Of a stretch of DNA of 64,000 bases, positions 37,531 through 52,300 are shown in pieces. The stretch comes from Amblyornis subalaris (Eukaryota > Chordata > Aves > Passeriformes > Ptilonorhynchidae). The position numbers and the translations under genes are program-made. The notes beneath the pieces are model-generated. The model was not told the origin of the DNA. It saw only the letters and a list, made by a program, of their open reading frames with translations, and searched no databases. How positions within the stretch are numbered: the first letter of the stretch is position 1; every line of letters starts with the position of its first letter. The stretch is taken from NCBI GenBank assembly GCA_018881555.1, contig JACAXG010000055.1, positions 4,796,978 to 4,860,977 of the forward strand, in the 5' to 3' direction.

Positions 37531-40500
37531 GATTCAAGCACAGTTAAAACCGTCAAAATACATTCCTGCAGGAAAGTAAAAGCGGCAGGAGCTGTGGGCA
37601 CTGACTCATAAACAAAGGCAAATTTAAATGGAAAGTTTTGCTCCAGTTGCCGCCCCTGCAGCCCTGCTCCCACAGGTTCCCACGCCAAAGCTGCCCACAC
37701 TGGACGGTAGGCTGCAGCCAGCAGTATTGCCGCACCCACACCTGGATCTGCACCTCTCTTCTGTGCCAGGCTGTAAACTGCCATGGTTTGCAGCTGGTTT
37801 AGCCACTGCCCCAGGGGTAGCGATCTCTGAGATAAGGTCAGGTGGGCAGCCTGACGGTTTTGGCACTCCAGCTTTGCTGCCTTTCTCTTCTCGCATCAAC
37901 ATCACATGCCTTTCAGGTGGCAAAAGTGTGGTTTAAGCTGGCAAAATACAGGAGCAAATACAAGATTGCTATGATCAGGAGCCAGGCAAAGGCACACCCC
38001 ATGCAGATGGGCTCAGCTCCCGAGAATGGACCTGCTCTGAGCATTACTCTGAAGTAATAACCTATTTGGCCTTGAGTTCAAGCTTGTGCTTAGAGCTTTT
38101 CCACTTCAGCACTGGTGTTCCTATATTCTCACTTTAACATATTAAGTGAAATGCTGTGAAAATCACTTGATAAATATCTTTCTGTTTCCATTTATCAGCT
38201 CTAAGTAGCAGGCAATATTATGTGAATACACCTTCCTCAATACTTTTAAATGCTCTACAATGTGTTTCTTTTGGAAAAAATTGTATATATCGTCCAAGAC
38301 AGAAAATTCCCTCAGTGCACACACACATCAGATGCTCTAAGAGGACACTACAGAAAGCACTTGTTGATGATCCACTGAATAAGCACAGCCCTTACACACA
38401 TATCTGGTGTACCAAAACTCTCAAAAAAATGGAAAAACAAAATTCCTATAGAAAGACAAAACACAGGTTTGTCGCTTTAAAAAAAGTAGTAGGATATTTT
38501 GTGAAATAACTCTCTGACTCAGAGAAGAATGTAATCTTCAAGGCTTTCTGAGAACAGAATGATGTATTTTGTAAAAGCAAATAACACTCAGGCTTGAATA
38601 CACAGAGAGAAAAAGTGTGAGCTAAAAGGAGAGATTCCTGGCATTGCAGCATGCTGTGGAAATGCCATGGCAATAGAGAGGTGAAATATAAAAGCCTATG
38701 CTGGAAGTCATTGATGGCTCTGTATTAATTCTGTGATACAACAAGAATGTATAGACCATTTGTTTAGATACCTATACAGGCATAAAACTATTTAAAAGTT
38801 CTATTGAATCATGTTTATTACTGCTCTTCATTATGATGTGTAAAGAAGTAAATTAAAAGAATATACTTTAAGATTCTTTGTCCTATATTCATTAAGCTGT
38901 AGCATCATTGATGTCCCAGTTACTAAAATTATTCTGAATTCTCTTAAGCCTGTAATGTAAATGAGAACTGCATTTGATGCATATTCTTTGATGTTGAATT
39001 TTCATATTTTATGTGTATTTACCAAAATATATTAAAATAGCGGTTTTGAATTCTCAATAGTAAATCCAACGTGTCACTGTACTTTGAGGCACAAAGGTTA
39101 CCAAAAAACCCGATAAATTCTTAATTCCAAAAGTGTCTGGAATTATTTAGAAACAGAGCATTTTTGCCTTTATGGAGTAGCCATCTGAGCAAAAATTCGA
39201 AGCACTGCTTTGATCAGGGTTGGCAACAGAAGACACCTTTGTGTCACTCTTGGTTTTGTCATTTCCAAGGCAACCACCTCCTCTTGGACGCATCCCCGTC
39301 CCACAGCTCTGCCCTGCAGGAGCTTTGAGGCACAGCCTGAAAACCATCCTCAAAATGTGAGCCAAAGCCTGCATGGACTTGAAGGAAGAGCTGGTTGCCG
39401 GCTGGAGAGGGAGTCAGAAGGCCCTAAGGGAAGAGCTACTTGAGGAGCAGAAAAGGAAGGGAACTGCATCCACCAGCCTTTGGGAATGAAAAGCGCCTGT
39501 GTGTCTGCTTGAAGCTGAAGGTCAGAGGGCTGGGACAAGCCATCAGAAGGGATGCCTCGCAGTCTGGTAGGAAAAAATAGTACAGAAGAGGGAGAGCTGC
39601 TGTGCAGTGAGGGTCTGGAGGGGCTGGGGTGATAAAAGCACAGCCCAAATAGCTGTCACACACAGCCTGGCGTCAGTCTGTGATGCTGGCGATGGTGGCA
39701 TGGCTCAGCCACTCACCCAGCTAGTGAAACTCTCCTTTGCTCCTCATGGCATTTCCTTGACTGATATGATTTCATTTTTCACATCGGCCTGCATTTTAGG
39801 AATCGCTGGACAAACTAGTTACACATCACAGCACTGTGAAATCCAAGAGGGAGATGTGAAGCTTAGCCCCTCCAGCTGCTAAAGCTAAAGCATGCACTGT
39901 CAGATAACACAGGCCGTGGCTGCCTGTTATCTGCCAGCGGATTCCTGGGCTTTGAAAAATTCTGACCCTTGCCAGAAAATGATCTACTGTGACACAACAG
40001 TAGGATCTTATAGGCTCCCAATTAATATTGATGACTCTCAAAGCTATGAGTGCTGTGGCTTTTCTGCAGCCCTTTATGTAGTGCTTCCCGTTTTTAAAGC
40101 CCTTGAGATCAAAAGGTGATAGTTGCTTTTGACACTGGATCCTACTCACAAACATCTTGTCTTTAATACATACCTATCCTCTTCGATTTTAGGAGTAACT
40201 TTACAAAGATGTTAATAATAAAATTTCTGTTATAAAGTTTATGTAATTGAGGACACCATGATATCAGGTGCAAAATAGCAAGAACAGGCAAAGACAAAGG
40301 CTGACTAGATTTGGTCTTCCTCTGACCTATTCCAAATAAAGTAATGAAAGTTTAACTAATAAAAAATAAATGGTTATTTAAAAAAAAGTGAAAAGAAATA
40401 AAAATAAGCTATCTTAAAATTGAGACAACAATTGCAAATACCTTGTGAGCTGATCATTGTGGGTTTCAAACAGCGCACTGATGTGCATCAATTAGCTTGT

Positions 40501-41939
40501 CTTTGCAGAAATCTGCCTGTGATTTTGCTGATGAGTTGTTTGACCTTACAATAACAATGTATAATGTTTGAAAGCTTGCTGGAAACAACATGATGGCATC
40601 CAAATAAATACAGAATTTCTCTTCACATCAATTTACTGCAGTGTGTTTCCCCAATATACCAGTTTAGGGACTAGTCCTCAAAATTTTTTACTATTCTCTG
40701 ATGGTTTTCAACTGAAGCACTACATTAAATACATATCTACATGAAGCAGCAGATCTGCACTGATGTTCTTTGTTCTTTTTCTTCAATTTCCTTGGACACA
40801 TGTTAATTTTTCACTCACTGTGTGTAATCATTTGACTTGAACCGATTCTTTTCTCCTTTCCTTCATCCTGCCACTTGCTCTAGACACATATTAATCTTCT
40901 CTTATGTTTGCAGTTGCTTTACCAGAATAAAAAACACTTTGAGAAGCTGATTTAAGCAGCCCACCTAAAATGATGTACTTTAAAGTGGAAAGGAGAATCG
41001 ACAAGAAATAAGGCAAAAGGAGAAACAACAAGAAACAGGACAACTAAATTCCTCAAACAATTCCCATTGACACTTTGCCCTAAATAAAGAACCAACTATC
41101 ATTAAAAATGTATTTGCTATCTTGCACATTATGGGAAATCAATCCTCCTTTTCCTCTAGTAACTAAACCACTACTAACCTTACGTGACAATTGGCACGAA
41201 AGCAGTCAGTGCACTAAGTAATAAGAAGGTTGTTAAAAACAAATTAGCTGCAGAATCAGCCTGGAAATCTTTACTGGGACAAGAGATAAAGACGTTGGGA
41301 TCCAATGCTTTAGGGGTGGTTTCACCATAGTTCAGACTGAGTGGGAGTTACCCTAGTCCCCTCCTTTCCCCAAGCACATTGCAGTTTCCTCCCCCTCCCT
41401 TGTGCTGGCATTCATGTAATCCTGCAGTTGACTGATTTGAAGAGCTAAGATGGCAAAACACCATTCATTTATTTATTGAAGGGTTACTGATCTTCTGATT
41501 AAGTCCCTCCTAGGATTGACGGGATGAATAGCACAGCAAGCACTCGGGAAGGAGGCAGGTCCATGTACTCAGGAATAAGAATGAAGGAGTGGACTTAGAA
41601 AGGTTTAACTGTTATGGAAATACAGCTTTAAGCCATTTTTAGATGGCTCACGTGTGAGTCTAGTGGCTCAATGCTTGCCTTAGGTGAACTGGATCAACAC
41701 CTCCACTAGATACTCATCTCTCTCCACTGACTGTGCATGGACATACTGCAGGAAAATTTGCCCAAAACATAGGTGCAAGTCAAATAATAAAAATTAGCAC
41801 TGGATTTTGCCCATAAAGGGAAATTCATGACTTCAGTGGCTCTGTGGTGCATGAGCCTACCCTCAGAACCTTATTGAGAGGTCAGCCTTACCTCCCAGCA
41901 AATTGGCAGCAAATGCCAATTACCAGTGAAATGTGACAC

Positions 41940-41969
41940 AAACACACAAACAAACAAACAAACAAGCAA
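41940..41969. repeat. CAAA microsatellite
   Basis: This is a short run of CAAA/CACA units, with about five clean CAAA copies. Confidence 0.85.
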
Positions 41970-43662
41970 AAATCTACTGGTTTTATGAGTGAATTTAAGA
42001 GAGCAGCTACCCAGAAAAATTAGCCAAGTCATTCTGAATTGATGGAGAAGCTTGATCAAAAAGAAGTTAGAAGCCATTGGTGTACTAGTGACCAAGACTA
42101 ATTAGGGGACAACTACATACACGTAGCATTTTACACGAGTGACTCAGAAGTGTTATTTGAATAACAGATGTAAAATCTGGGTCCCTTTGAAATCAAGAGC
42201 CAAACCCCTACTGCCACTTCAGTGAGGCCATGCATTGACACTGATGGTCATGACTTTGTGAGGTTTCTACATGATGCTGCTACTAAACCTTTAAACTTGA
42301 AAATACATTTTGGTCCTTCCTTTTACCTATTCATTTATGTTTTTAGAATTGGGACTGATCTAGTTTAATTAAAATTATCCCAAATCCTCTTATAGGGAGA
42401 AACACCAGTTTAAGGTCCATTTTGGAGTCTCCCTCCTTTCTTTTGCTTTCTGTTCCTTTTGCTGCTTTCTCTCCTACACAGGCATATTATGAGAAACAGG
42501 CTAAAGTAAAATAATGTATAATACATACATAAACATACACCACACATATGCACTCACAGTGCTGACTTGCAGTGACAGCTGTCCTGCAGAATTTCGGTTG
42601 CTAACCATTCCAGATTTAACAAGATGTATTTGCAAGAGAGTAATCTGACTTTATAACACTAAGTAAAGTAACAACAAAACCATTCCTCTCACACTATGTA
42701 TACGGCTTGCCAAGTAGTTCTCTGAGGTGATAGGTAGAAAACGATCCTATAATAAGATAATCCAGAAATCACCCTTTTATCTCTGGATCTGCTTTAGTTT
42801 CTCTGTGGGCATAAGCACTAAGCTCTGAGCCAGTGGGAAGAAAATGTGCAGAATTACTACTGGTCTTTTGGATACATATATGTATCTCTTATACCTCTGC
42901 TTTACCATCAACCTTCTCCCTTCCCTGTGCTTCTTCCATAAAGTTCCCCCTAGGCTTCCCTGATTACTCACAATTCAGATTTCCAAAAACCATGAGACTC
43001 AGCTAAATAAGGGTCATAAGATTATTAACCATGAGATGCTTCAAAATAATGAACATGAGAGGCTGTTTATTTTCTTTTATTTGCCTCTGAAGCTGTAGGT
43101 GTCATCTGCTGGCCTCAAGGTATGTGAGAGCTCTTGGTGGTCAAATTCCAGCCCAAAATTTACAACCAAAACTGTCTGCTCTGAGGGAGCTCCCATTCCC
43201 ACTCACACCTCAACAGGATGACGCTACTTGAGCCTTCCCAGTTCCTCTTCCCACCAGGGTCCTCACAGACAGAATCTGCACCCTGGCTGCTCCGAAGTCC
43301 TGCAAGCTTCTGGGAGGAGAAGGAGGACCACAATGAGAAAGTCCCATGGGCCAAACAGGCAAGGGAGAGGCCAGGGCCCCATCCTACCTGCTGATCCTTC
43401 CCCACTGGAACCCAAGCTAAACTGTATTTTACAAAAGCAAGAGCAGCAAAAGCAGGTCTCCATCTCTCAAGCTGCTTCAGGCTGTGCCCACTGACGCATT
43501 GCACATGCAGGGCAGCCACTGAAACGGTGCCTGGCCCTTCGACAGCCCCAAACCAGGCCCAGGATCCTACAGCAGCATCAGCCTGAGCAAAGATGTTCCA
43601 TTTCCCCTCGACTCCTCCCCTTCCCTGGTCACAAAACAAAGCAAAACAAAAGACACCCTGCA

Positions 43663-43768
43663 GAGGATGGATGGATGGGTGGATTGATGATTTGGGTTGT
43701 TTTGTGTTTTTGCATTTAAATGAGAAGGAATAATTGGGGGAGGCGGAGGGGTGGGGGGAGGGTGAGGG
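43663..43768. repeat. ATGG-type simple repeat followed by a G-rich run
   Basis: GGATGGATGGATGGGTGG lies near 43665-43682. A G-rich tract at 43736-43768 holds five runs of three or more G separated by loops of 1-7 bases. Confidence 0.85.
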
Positions 43769-44070
43769 AGAGAAGAAACAATACTGAGGAGGATTAGTGA
43801 TATTTGGGGCACATCTGTTGGAGAAATGAATTAGTCTGTGGATTCCAGAAATTATGAGCATGTTCTCAAGATGATATATGCTCAATGTGTGTGGTCACTG
43901 GACCTCGGTCCTGTGCAACTTCCACCAGTGCCAGCAAGAACAGAGCATAGACGAAAGTCACAACTGAGTCTTGAATACCTGTGTTCTCCTCCTTGTGTAT
44001 TTGTTGAGGATTAAAAATTCTCAGGCATTAAGTTTCCAGCCCGTCTACACCAGACAACTCTAACACAGTC

Positions 44071-44215
44071 AAATATTCTCCACTTAAGAAAACATTCCAT
44101 TCTGAAGCCCAGCTTATGGTTTGGGAAAGAAAAGAGAATACCACAATAAAATATTCTCCATTTAAGGAAACATTTTATTTCAATGTCTACCTTATGGTTT
44201 GGGAAAAAAAAAGAG
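44071..44215. repeat. Imperfect 78-bp tandem repeat, two copies
   Basis: AAATATTCTCCACTTAAGAA at 44071 recurs with substitutions at 44149, and CTTATGGTTTGGGAAA occurs in both copies at the same offset. Similarity is roughly 80%, so this is an older duplication. Confidence 0.88.
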
Positions 44216-44501
44216 GTAACTCATGATTTTACAGCCTATGGATTAGTGCCAATACCTGCAAAAAATCCCCAACAGGTTGTTTGGCAGAGCTGGGGTACAT
44301 GCTCAATGGCAAACTCATGAAGAGCCATCTCTGTGTGAAACCTAGGCACTGGTCTCCTGCCATAGGGTTGCACACACTGTGCCTGGTTTCTCCCTGCTCC
44401 CACGGCACCAGACATAATCACCCCCGGGCTTCTGAGGAAATGCTGAGGAAAAGCACTTTTTTGGAATGCTTTAGATGTGGTGGAGGAGGATGAGAAAAAT
44501 G

Positions 44502-44560
44502 CATAGAATCGCAGAATTGTTTTGGTTGGAAAAGGCCTTTAGCATCTATGCATTTGGCCT
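44502..44560 (-). mobile_element. Short CR1 3' terminal fragment
   Basis: The run ATAGAATCGCAGAATTGTTT followed by TGGTTGGAAAAGGCCTTTAG matches the reverse complement of a CR1 3' terminus. Similarity fades after about 44560 and may extend weakly to about 44610. Confidence 0.7.
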
Positions 44561-47500
44561 GCCACACCCACTTAACAACAAATTTTGCCCTATGGGGTCC
44601 AGTGAGTAACTTCTTGATGTCTTAATCTTTACCCTTGGCTGACTTGACAACTGTCTCTAAGCTCTCTAAATCATTGAACCATTTGTTGTAATGTACAGGG
44701 CCCTTGCAAGGTGTTATCTCTTTCTGCCTTTGACCTGTAAGATAAAGCTTTAGAGACCTTTTTAGGTTCTGTCTTTCACACAGAACTAAACACAGTACAA
44801 ATCTACACAAGAGAAGAAAGAAACGCACAAAAATTTCCAGTTATGTTGAGCTCTGTGGCAGGTTTACTTGTAAGACAATTCATCATAATGCAAATTGCAG
44901 TGATTTTGTGTAAGATATAGTGATGAAGCAGTGCCTTTCAAAAAAAGCCTAAGCTTTATCTCTGGATGTATTTATCAGGGGGATAATGTTATTATAAATG
45001 TCAAAGATAAAACTCAAACTAGATTATGCCATTGTGTCTGCAATTTGCATTATGTCTTACTTGGAATAAATCTCTTCCTAAAAATCCCACCTTAAAACCA
45101 ATGAAGAAGCTGGAGGTGTAAGAACAAAGCACACCCTTGCATAACACACATTCATTTACAGAGGAATATCCCCCCACTTCTTTTTAACAGGCACAATGGC
45201 CCTCTACCTTTACTATATATCCACCTGATATTCTATGTTGTTTTCTCAGCTCTCTACGCCCCTTGATTCCTCTCCGGGAGTGTCACTGGAGGAGGGGCAC
45301 ATGGAGGAAACTGAAGGCTGGAGCAGCCNCCATGGCTGGTAGGACAGATTGCCTTTGGGACAGCCTTTGCAGGCTGATCCATATTTGCATCTCTGCACAC
45401 CTGCAGGCATGTCAGCATGTGAACCACCTGCCAGGCCTAGTTCTCACCTCCTTCCGTGGGCAGCAGTGAGACAGAAGAAGGGGATTCAGACTCATTGTGC
45501 TTCTGCTCAAACGACAAAAGAGGCTATTTCATCCCACAGAGTTGTAATTTTTCCTGGGCGCCAAATGCCACCATTGGGACCACTAACTCCCCAAGGCTGT
45601 TGTTCCACAGGCTGTTTTGGCCTCACACTGGGCTTGTCAAAATACATTAAACTATTTATGTGAATGAGGAAAGCAAGCAAGGCGTGGTGGCTGTGGCAGG
45701 GGTGTGTGTGCAATAACATCTTTTATCAACAGGAACTCAGGAGCTGGAAAACCAGACACGCTTTCAGGCATCATCAGGCTTCCTGCTCACTTTCAGACTG
45801 GTTTCCCTAAGCTGCTTTCCACAGAGGTGATCACCAAAGGGTTGCGACTCCCAATTCCTAAATTGGTAGGGAAGAGGAAAGCTATAGCACTTATTTTTGA
45901 TTAAGTTAACATCTCAAAGCAGTTGAAAAAGGGAACACATCTGCAAATAACTGCCCTCAGAAAGAAGAAGAAAGATAAAGGCTGAAGAACATGCAGAAAA
46001 GAAGATCAGTGTCTCTCTTTCAAGGGCAAACATTACTGTTCTCTTCAGTAAAGGAGAATTCAGCCCTTATTTCACTAAGATCCCACTCAATTTTCTCTCC
46101 ATGTAACTGTTACAGACATGATGATTCAGCTCACAAGAGACAAAACACAGAAGAAGCCATCTGCCCTTGTCCCCAGCAGCCTGCTGGGATTGACTGCACA
46201 AGCAGCTAACTGCACATCTCCACTAAAGGAAGGCTGGTGAGAGCCTGCAATTTGTGTTTTCCATAAATTCGAAGTTTTCACAGGAAGCTCCCACTGAATC
46301 ATTTTCTGTGTAATCCAATGCTACGGTAAATATAATGGCATTTAGAATCAGGCAGACCTCAAATCAAATCATGCCCCTTAACATCCTAGGTGGTCCCAGA
46401 AGCTCTGGTGGAAAGAAGCAAAATGGCCAATTAGTGAGAATAACTGAAGAGAAGCCATAAAATATTAATAATGCAACAGAAAACCATGCTTAAAGTCAAT
46501 CTACTATTGTAATCACATGTTAGGAAGCTGGGAGTTCAGAGCTCTGTATTTTCATTTTATACAAAAAGTATTATTTTAATAGAAAGGAATACTTGAAAGC
46601 ACTGTGTAACTGTCTTTACTGTGAAATGTAGTTCAGAGGTTGAGCATGATGGGGTAGATAGCACTGGCAAAGCAATCTGATGGTCATCAAATTTCCATTG
46701 TTATACATTGAAGGGAAATTTTGAAAAAAAACCAATCAAAAATGCCCCTTTGCTTGTCAAATTAAAAGGATTAGGGTTAAAAAGATAATCCCATAATCTT
46801 AGGTTTTGGTTGCCTTAAAAATATTTGGTACACAGCTCAGAAACACAAACTGAAAACAAAAAGCAACTTAATCAGGGAAACTGACTTTTTCTTAATGAGT
46901 CCCTTAAAAAGGGATTGTAATGTCACACACATCTTGCACAGAAAATCTCAGAACTGATGTATTTTTAAATCTACAGAACAGATAGAAATTCAAAAGTTAC
47001 TTTCTTAAAAAGTATTTTTAAATGGACTCATAAAAAATTAATCCAGTCAGCTTCCAGTTCATACTTAACTCTGCTTACAGCAGTTCAGTAGATTAAAATT
47101 CAGCCTTTTTGTAAAATATCATTCAATTTTAAAGTAACTTTAAATTATTACCATCCTGTTAGACTTAATACACTTGATTGTGTCAATTAGAATGTGTTTA
47201 ATTCTTAATATAAGACACTCATCTTCATATCTTCATCTTTCTTACAGTATGCACATCAGTTGTGCTGACCCTTTGAAGCTGGCCTATCTAATTAAAATAC
47301 GCTTTTTAATTACACTACATGAAAATGCTGTATAAAAGGTCTCATATGCTTCTCCATGGAGAATTTGAGACAGCCTGAAGTAAAGTATCATTGTCTTGAT
47401 TTTTAGAAACCGAGAATTCAGACGTGGTGACTCCTGGGGAAGCTGCGTTTTGGGGGCACGGTACAGTGCGGGTCGCAGAACAAAACCCGCCCCAGGAGGA

Positions 47501-49247
47501 GCAGGGCTGGGATGCAGGCACTGAACCATGATGCTCTAAACAAAAGAGCATTTGCAACAACAATGAAGTTGTGGTTCCCACCATGCTCTGCACAACTGTA
47601 ATTATCTTGACGTTCAAGGCCAAGTGCCTCAGTCTGGTGCTCAACTGTCGAAACTTTCAATCATCATAACACAAAGACCAGAGACACAAGAAACTACTTT
47701 ATGCTTTTCGTCCTTCCTAACAGGATATCACCCTGATACTCTCATCTCTGCACCCAGCATCCTTCCTGCCACTTTCCCGTAGTTTATCCATTGATGAAAA
47801 TAAAAATGTCTAACTTGGGAATTATAAATACATATACAGAAGCCCAACATGTTTTTCGTAACTCAGTCTTACTGGTCCCCAGTTTTGTTTCCCAGTTTGT
47901 TATTTGCAGACAGGAGAAAAAGAGCCCCATTACCTTGATCCTTGGAAGTTAAATTTCTTTTTTGTTTTGGAAAATCTAAAATACTTCACTTCAGATGTCC
48001 TGGAATTTCTTTTTTTTTGTCTTCACCTCTGATCTGCTGTGAACACTGTGAGGGGCTTTCCAGAACTTAAGGTATACTGGAAAAAATGCTATCTCATTAT
48101 GATTTTATCTTCTGCACAAATAACTTAAAGGCAAGTTGTTGGGTTTTTCTCCTCCTTTCTCTCCTCCTTTTTCCTTATCTGATTTATTTTCAGTGAGAAA
48201 AAAACACCACCACTTAAAGGGTAGTCTAATATACGGGTTGTTGTTTTGACATTTAGCAAGTGTATGTTTGGATAACGAGAATGCACTTGTGCAGCTTAGA
48301 ATTTTATCCAGCTAACCTTTTTGACATTAAACAATCAGAAAAAAACCCCAATCTTACATTACACAAGGCTCAAATTGTCTAAATTAATAAAAACACAATT
48401 GTAAACTATGGTCACAGAGAAATTAGCTGTTCTTTAATAGACTGCTATTTAAAATATTTTAATTAAAACAAACCTCCATGTATGTCGTTTCTGTCAGACC
48501 AATGATCTGCAATGCACATATATGTTCACAATTATTACAGTGTGTGGGAATCTAGCTACATCAGTGAGGAGGGGTTTTACATGTACCTATAAAATTACAA
48601 TATCAAATACATCCACTTTGCTTAATTATGCTTCACTTCCCACTTGTTTTTCAGTTTTAGCAATGATGATAAGCAAATGCATTATAACAAAAGATTTCAA
48701 AAAGCCTGGGAGAATTGTGACTCCCATTTAGATGTGGTAACAGAAATACCATCAATATAAAACCAGGAGAACCAGTCAAGATACAAGAAACTTGTATCAA
48801 ATTTGATATCAACTTTGTTCAAAATTGACAGAGCAATATCATACAAAATGAAATACGTGTACAATAGGTTAAAGACAATGAAAGAGACTTCACATATGCT
48901 AGAACAAAGGGAATCCTAAATTTAGACCAGTCCATTGCTAACCAGGACGCCAACAGGAAACCTGAGGTGCTCACTGTGTATCTCTCTCCCCCTGGACACC
49001 ACTGACAGATAAGCTCATACTTGTAGGACATTTCGTTGCCAAGGAGTGGAAAGAGAGGTCAGGTGCCAGGGGCAGGCAGGTACCCAGGCCAGGTGAGCAG
49101 TTTGCCTTGCTCATGCAAACCCAGCTGCCTGACAGCAAACACGAGCTTAGCTGGGCATGGTGTCAGGGTCAAATGTGTTATTTTCACACCAGGTATTTAA
49201 TGAGATTTGACTTGAACAAAAAAGACTGAAGCCAATGTCAGCCATGA

Positions 49248-49308
49248 TAGGGGGTTGGACAAGCTGATCTTCAGAGGTCTCTTACAACCTCAAACATCTT
49301 GAGATTAT
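49248..49308 (+). mobile_element. Short CR1 3' terminal fragment
   Basis: The motif GGGGGTTGGACAAGCTGATC, then CAGAGGTCTCTTACAACCTC and a decayed terminal repeat, matches the last 60 or so bases of CR1 in the plus orientation. Confidence 0.8.
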
Positions 49309-52300
49309 GCCTGGCCATCAGGGCTTGATACCAAACACCTGCATCAAAGACACCAAGAGTATTAAAAGCAAGTAGATATAAAAATGTAACTGTGAGCATG
49401 GAACCATCCTGAAGCAGGTTCTTGCCCAGCTTCTCTGGATACTGAATTTTAGCTACATGCTACTTTTACTTTTCTTCTTTAATTATCACTATCTGGGGAG
49501 AAAGTGTAAAATCATCAGTGATAAACCCTCCAGGTGATAAATGAGGGGAGTGGCTAAATGAAGGGAAGAAGAAGCCAGACCCACAGCTGTCTTATGGAGA
49601 AGCAAAAGAAGATAAGCCATAATCAGTAAGAAGGATTTCCCAGACCCTGAACTCTTTGGAAGAGCTGAATTCATAAGTATATTGGAGATTAACTACTAAG
49701 GTAGCTTCTGAAGCCAGAGCTAAGTGAGTACATTGGTGTGTGATCTGCTGCTTGCTTCTACAAAGCACCCATCGTGCCTCCACTGCAGGAGCACCCATGA
49801 AGAAAACAAGTCCTGTCAAATAATTCTAAAACTAATTAAAAAGAACAAACACCACATTAAGTCTGTAGCTAGGTTTTCACATGACAGCAAAGGACTTTGA
49901 TCAGTGCAAATATTTCCATGGGCAAGGAAGATATGACACAAGTCCAGAAGAGGCATCTGAACCCCCAGCACTTGCAGCAGTTCAGCTGAATCAAAGACCA
50001 TCCCACACGCAGCATCTTGGGGTGAGGAGCAAGGAGGGTTTGTACATGACTGGGGAAACTGTTGAACTTTAAACAGTAGCTAGTTTATGCACATCAGGAT
50101 GAGGGTAATGCGATAAAACTCTGCCTGGCTTTAAGAAAAAGCATAGCAGATTGCTGTGAAGGCTGCAGGCCCTGTACACCATTTGAGAACTAAACCGTCA
50201 ACAAATACACCACAGTAATCCAATTAGGAAAGGCTTTTTGCATCCTGACAAGTGAGCGTAGGTTGAAGATTAGCTGAAGGACATATCCTCCAGAAAAAAA
50301 CCCACCTAGAGAAATGGTAGACCTCTTCAGTGAGTCCTGTGAATCTGATATAAACTCCAGATTTGCAACATTCATCTCCTGTGACTCGGTGACAGACATG
50401 GACCGGAATACAATCGACAGAAACATGAAAATAATAGAGTTCAGAATTTGACTGAAATTTTTTACTCTGTTTTTATTGTTTCAGTTATCTTCTGGAGCAA
50501 GCAGTCATGCAGTTGCGATATCTGGGCAGAAGCCTCAGGTCCAACCCAGCATCATTTGAGTCCAGACATAAGGCTATGGCATGCTGGCCCCATCCCTGCA
50601 TGCATTAACAGCAAACCTTGCCACAAAAACAAACAAGGACCCGTTTTAACATGCACAGTAAATTTCAGAGTTAAACACACCAGATGAGAGGGCTGATGAG
50701 ACAGAGAAAGTTGAAAGACAGATGGAAAAGACTGTGCTGGGACATCAACCAAGGAGTACTAATTGTAAGGATGCATCTTACAAGCAAACAATTATTTATC
50801 TTTCCATCAGATGTGAAAAAGCTGCAAAGNCACAGGTCCACAGCAATCAAAGGGAAATGGTGCTGCAGTTATGAAGACCTAGTTTCACTACAAACATCAG
50901 AATAATGGCATGGGCATAGCACTGCTGAACAAGAAGAAAATTTAGAAAAGTATCTAGACCTTCAACACTATCCAGACCTTCACTGGGATGCAACCACCCT
51001 CCACAGGCTTTCTCACAGTATTGCCATAGAGAAACTGCAAGGTAAGGCAACCCGGTATTCTCTTCTGAGGCACTGAGAAACAATGAAAGTTATTAAAAGA
51101 CTGATAGTCAGCACTCTTCTTCAACTTTTCCTGCACCCAAAATCAACACAAAAACTTCATAAAAACTTGTTAAGAGTTCAAATTCTGGAAACACTGCAAA
51201 TCACCCAGCACTCTAATAACCGTAATTATAGTTAAACTCTTAGAATTGAATATATGTTTTTAGAGTATTAGACCTTGCCTAAGTTTTCATCTCTTTAGTA
51301 TATAAAAGCACCTGGAATCCAGTAGCATAACTTTGAAGATTAAAGGATACTGTTAAGGCAGCAATTATACAAAAAATTTCAGTATCTTCATTGTGTTTCC
51401 TTAATATTTGAATGAACTATCAGAGAGATGACCCATGAAGCTGTCATGTGGCATGAACAATGTCCCTACATTCANGGCAATATTTGTGAATGACAGAATT
51501 TCTTATTTGGTGTTTTGTATTAAAGAAAAACTTGGTTGCAGCTGCTTGAAAGTGCTGTCAAAGCCCAACAACTCTGTAAGGATAATTTTTGTTCAGCCCT
51601 GCTGCCACAAAACCATGGCCATTCATAAGCTAAACAAGGAGTTAAAGATGCAGTGAGGAACCTGACGGAATCAAATTTATATTTGCTGTATGGGATTTGG
51701 CTGTTGCACACCCGTGGTCCCACTGCTCCAGCAGAGCTGCAGAAGTGCAACTGAGAGTGGAATTTCAGACCTTTTTGCACAAGATAAAACACTCATTATG
51801 ACTACTGTGGCTGCCAGATTTCTCTACCTGAAAGTTGAAAGTCCCTGAAATAAATCTCTCCGGGCTGAAAAATGAGAATCTGGTATCAGACCAACCTGGG
51901 AAATTACTATCTGAAGAATGGATATAAGTAAAGATAAAGCAGAAGGATATCTTCACATTTATGTTTGCAAGAGGAAAACACTGAGAACTTACTTAAGCAA
52001 TATGAATAGGGACTTCAGGCAGGATGCTGAGAAACCAGCTATAATTACCTTCTCATGACACAAAGTCAGAATTCACAGCAGGCACATTAGATGTCATGAT
52101 TCCTCATGTCAATATGGTATCACAAATACAAATTAGGAGGAAAAAAAGTATAACACGCAGAAGATCTCTAATTGCTGTATTTGATTACTAGAAGATTTAC
52201 ACCCACATAAGATTTCTCCCCTCTCTGAAGTGAAATCCAAGGAGAGATGCCAAGGATATGGGGAATTCTCTGATGATCTTTTTCCCTTACAAACTGCTCC

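Noticed and set aside
37176..37784. 202-codon minus-strand open frame
   Set aside because: It is largely the antisense of a CR1 fragment plus flanking intron.
43160..43885. 241-codon minus-strand open frame, the longest in the window
   Set aside because: It runs through ATGG simple repeats and a G-rich tract (SIHPSIHP-type translation), has no recognisable domain and lies in intron on the CELSR1 strand without splice support.
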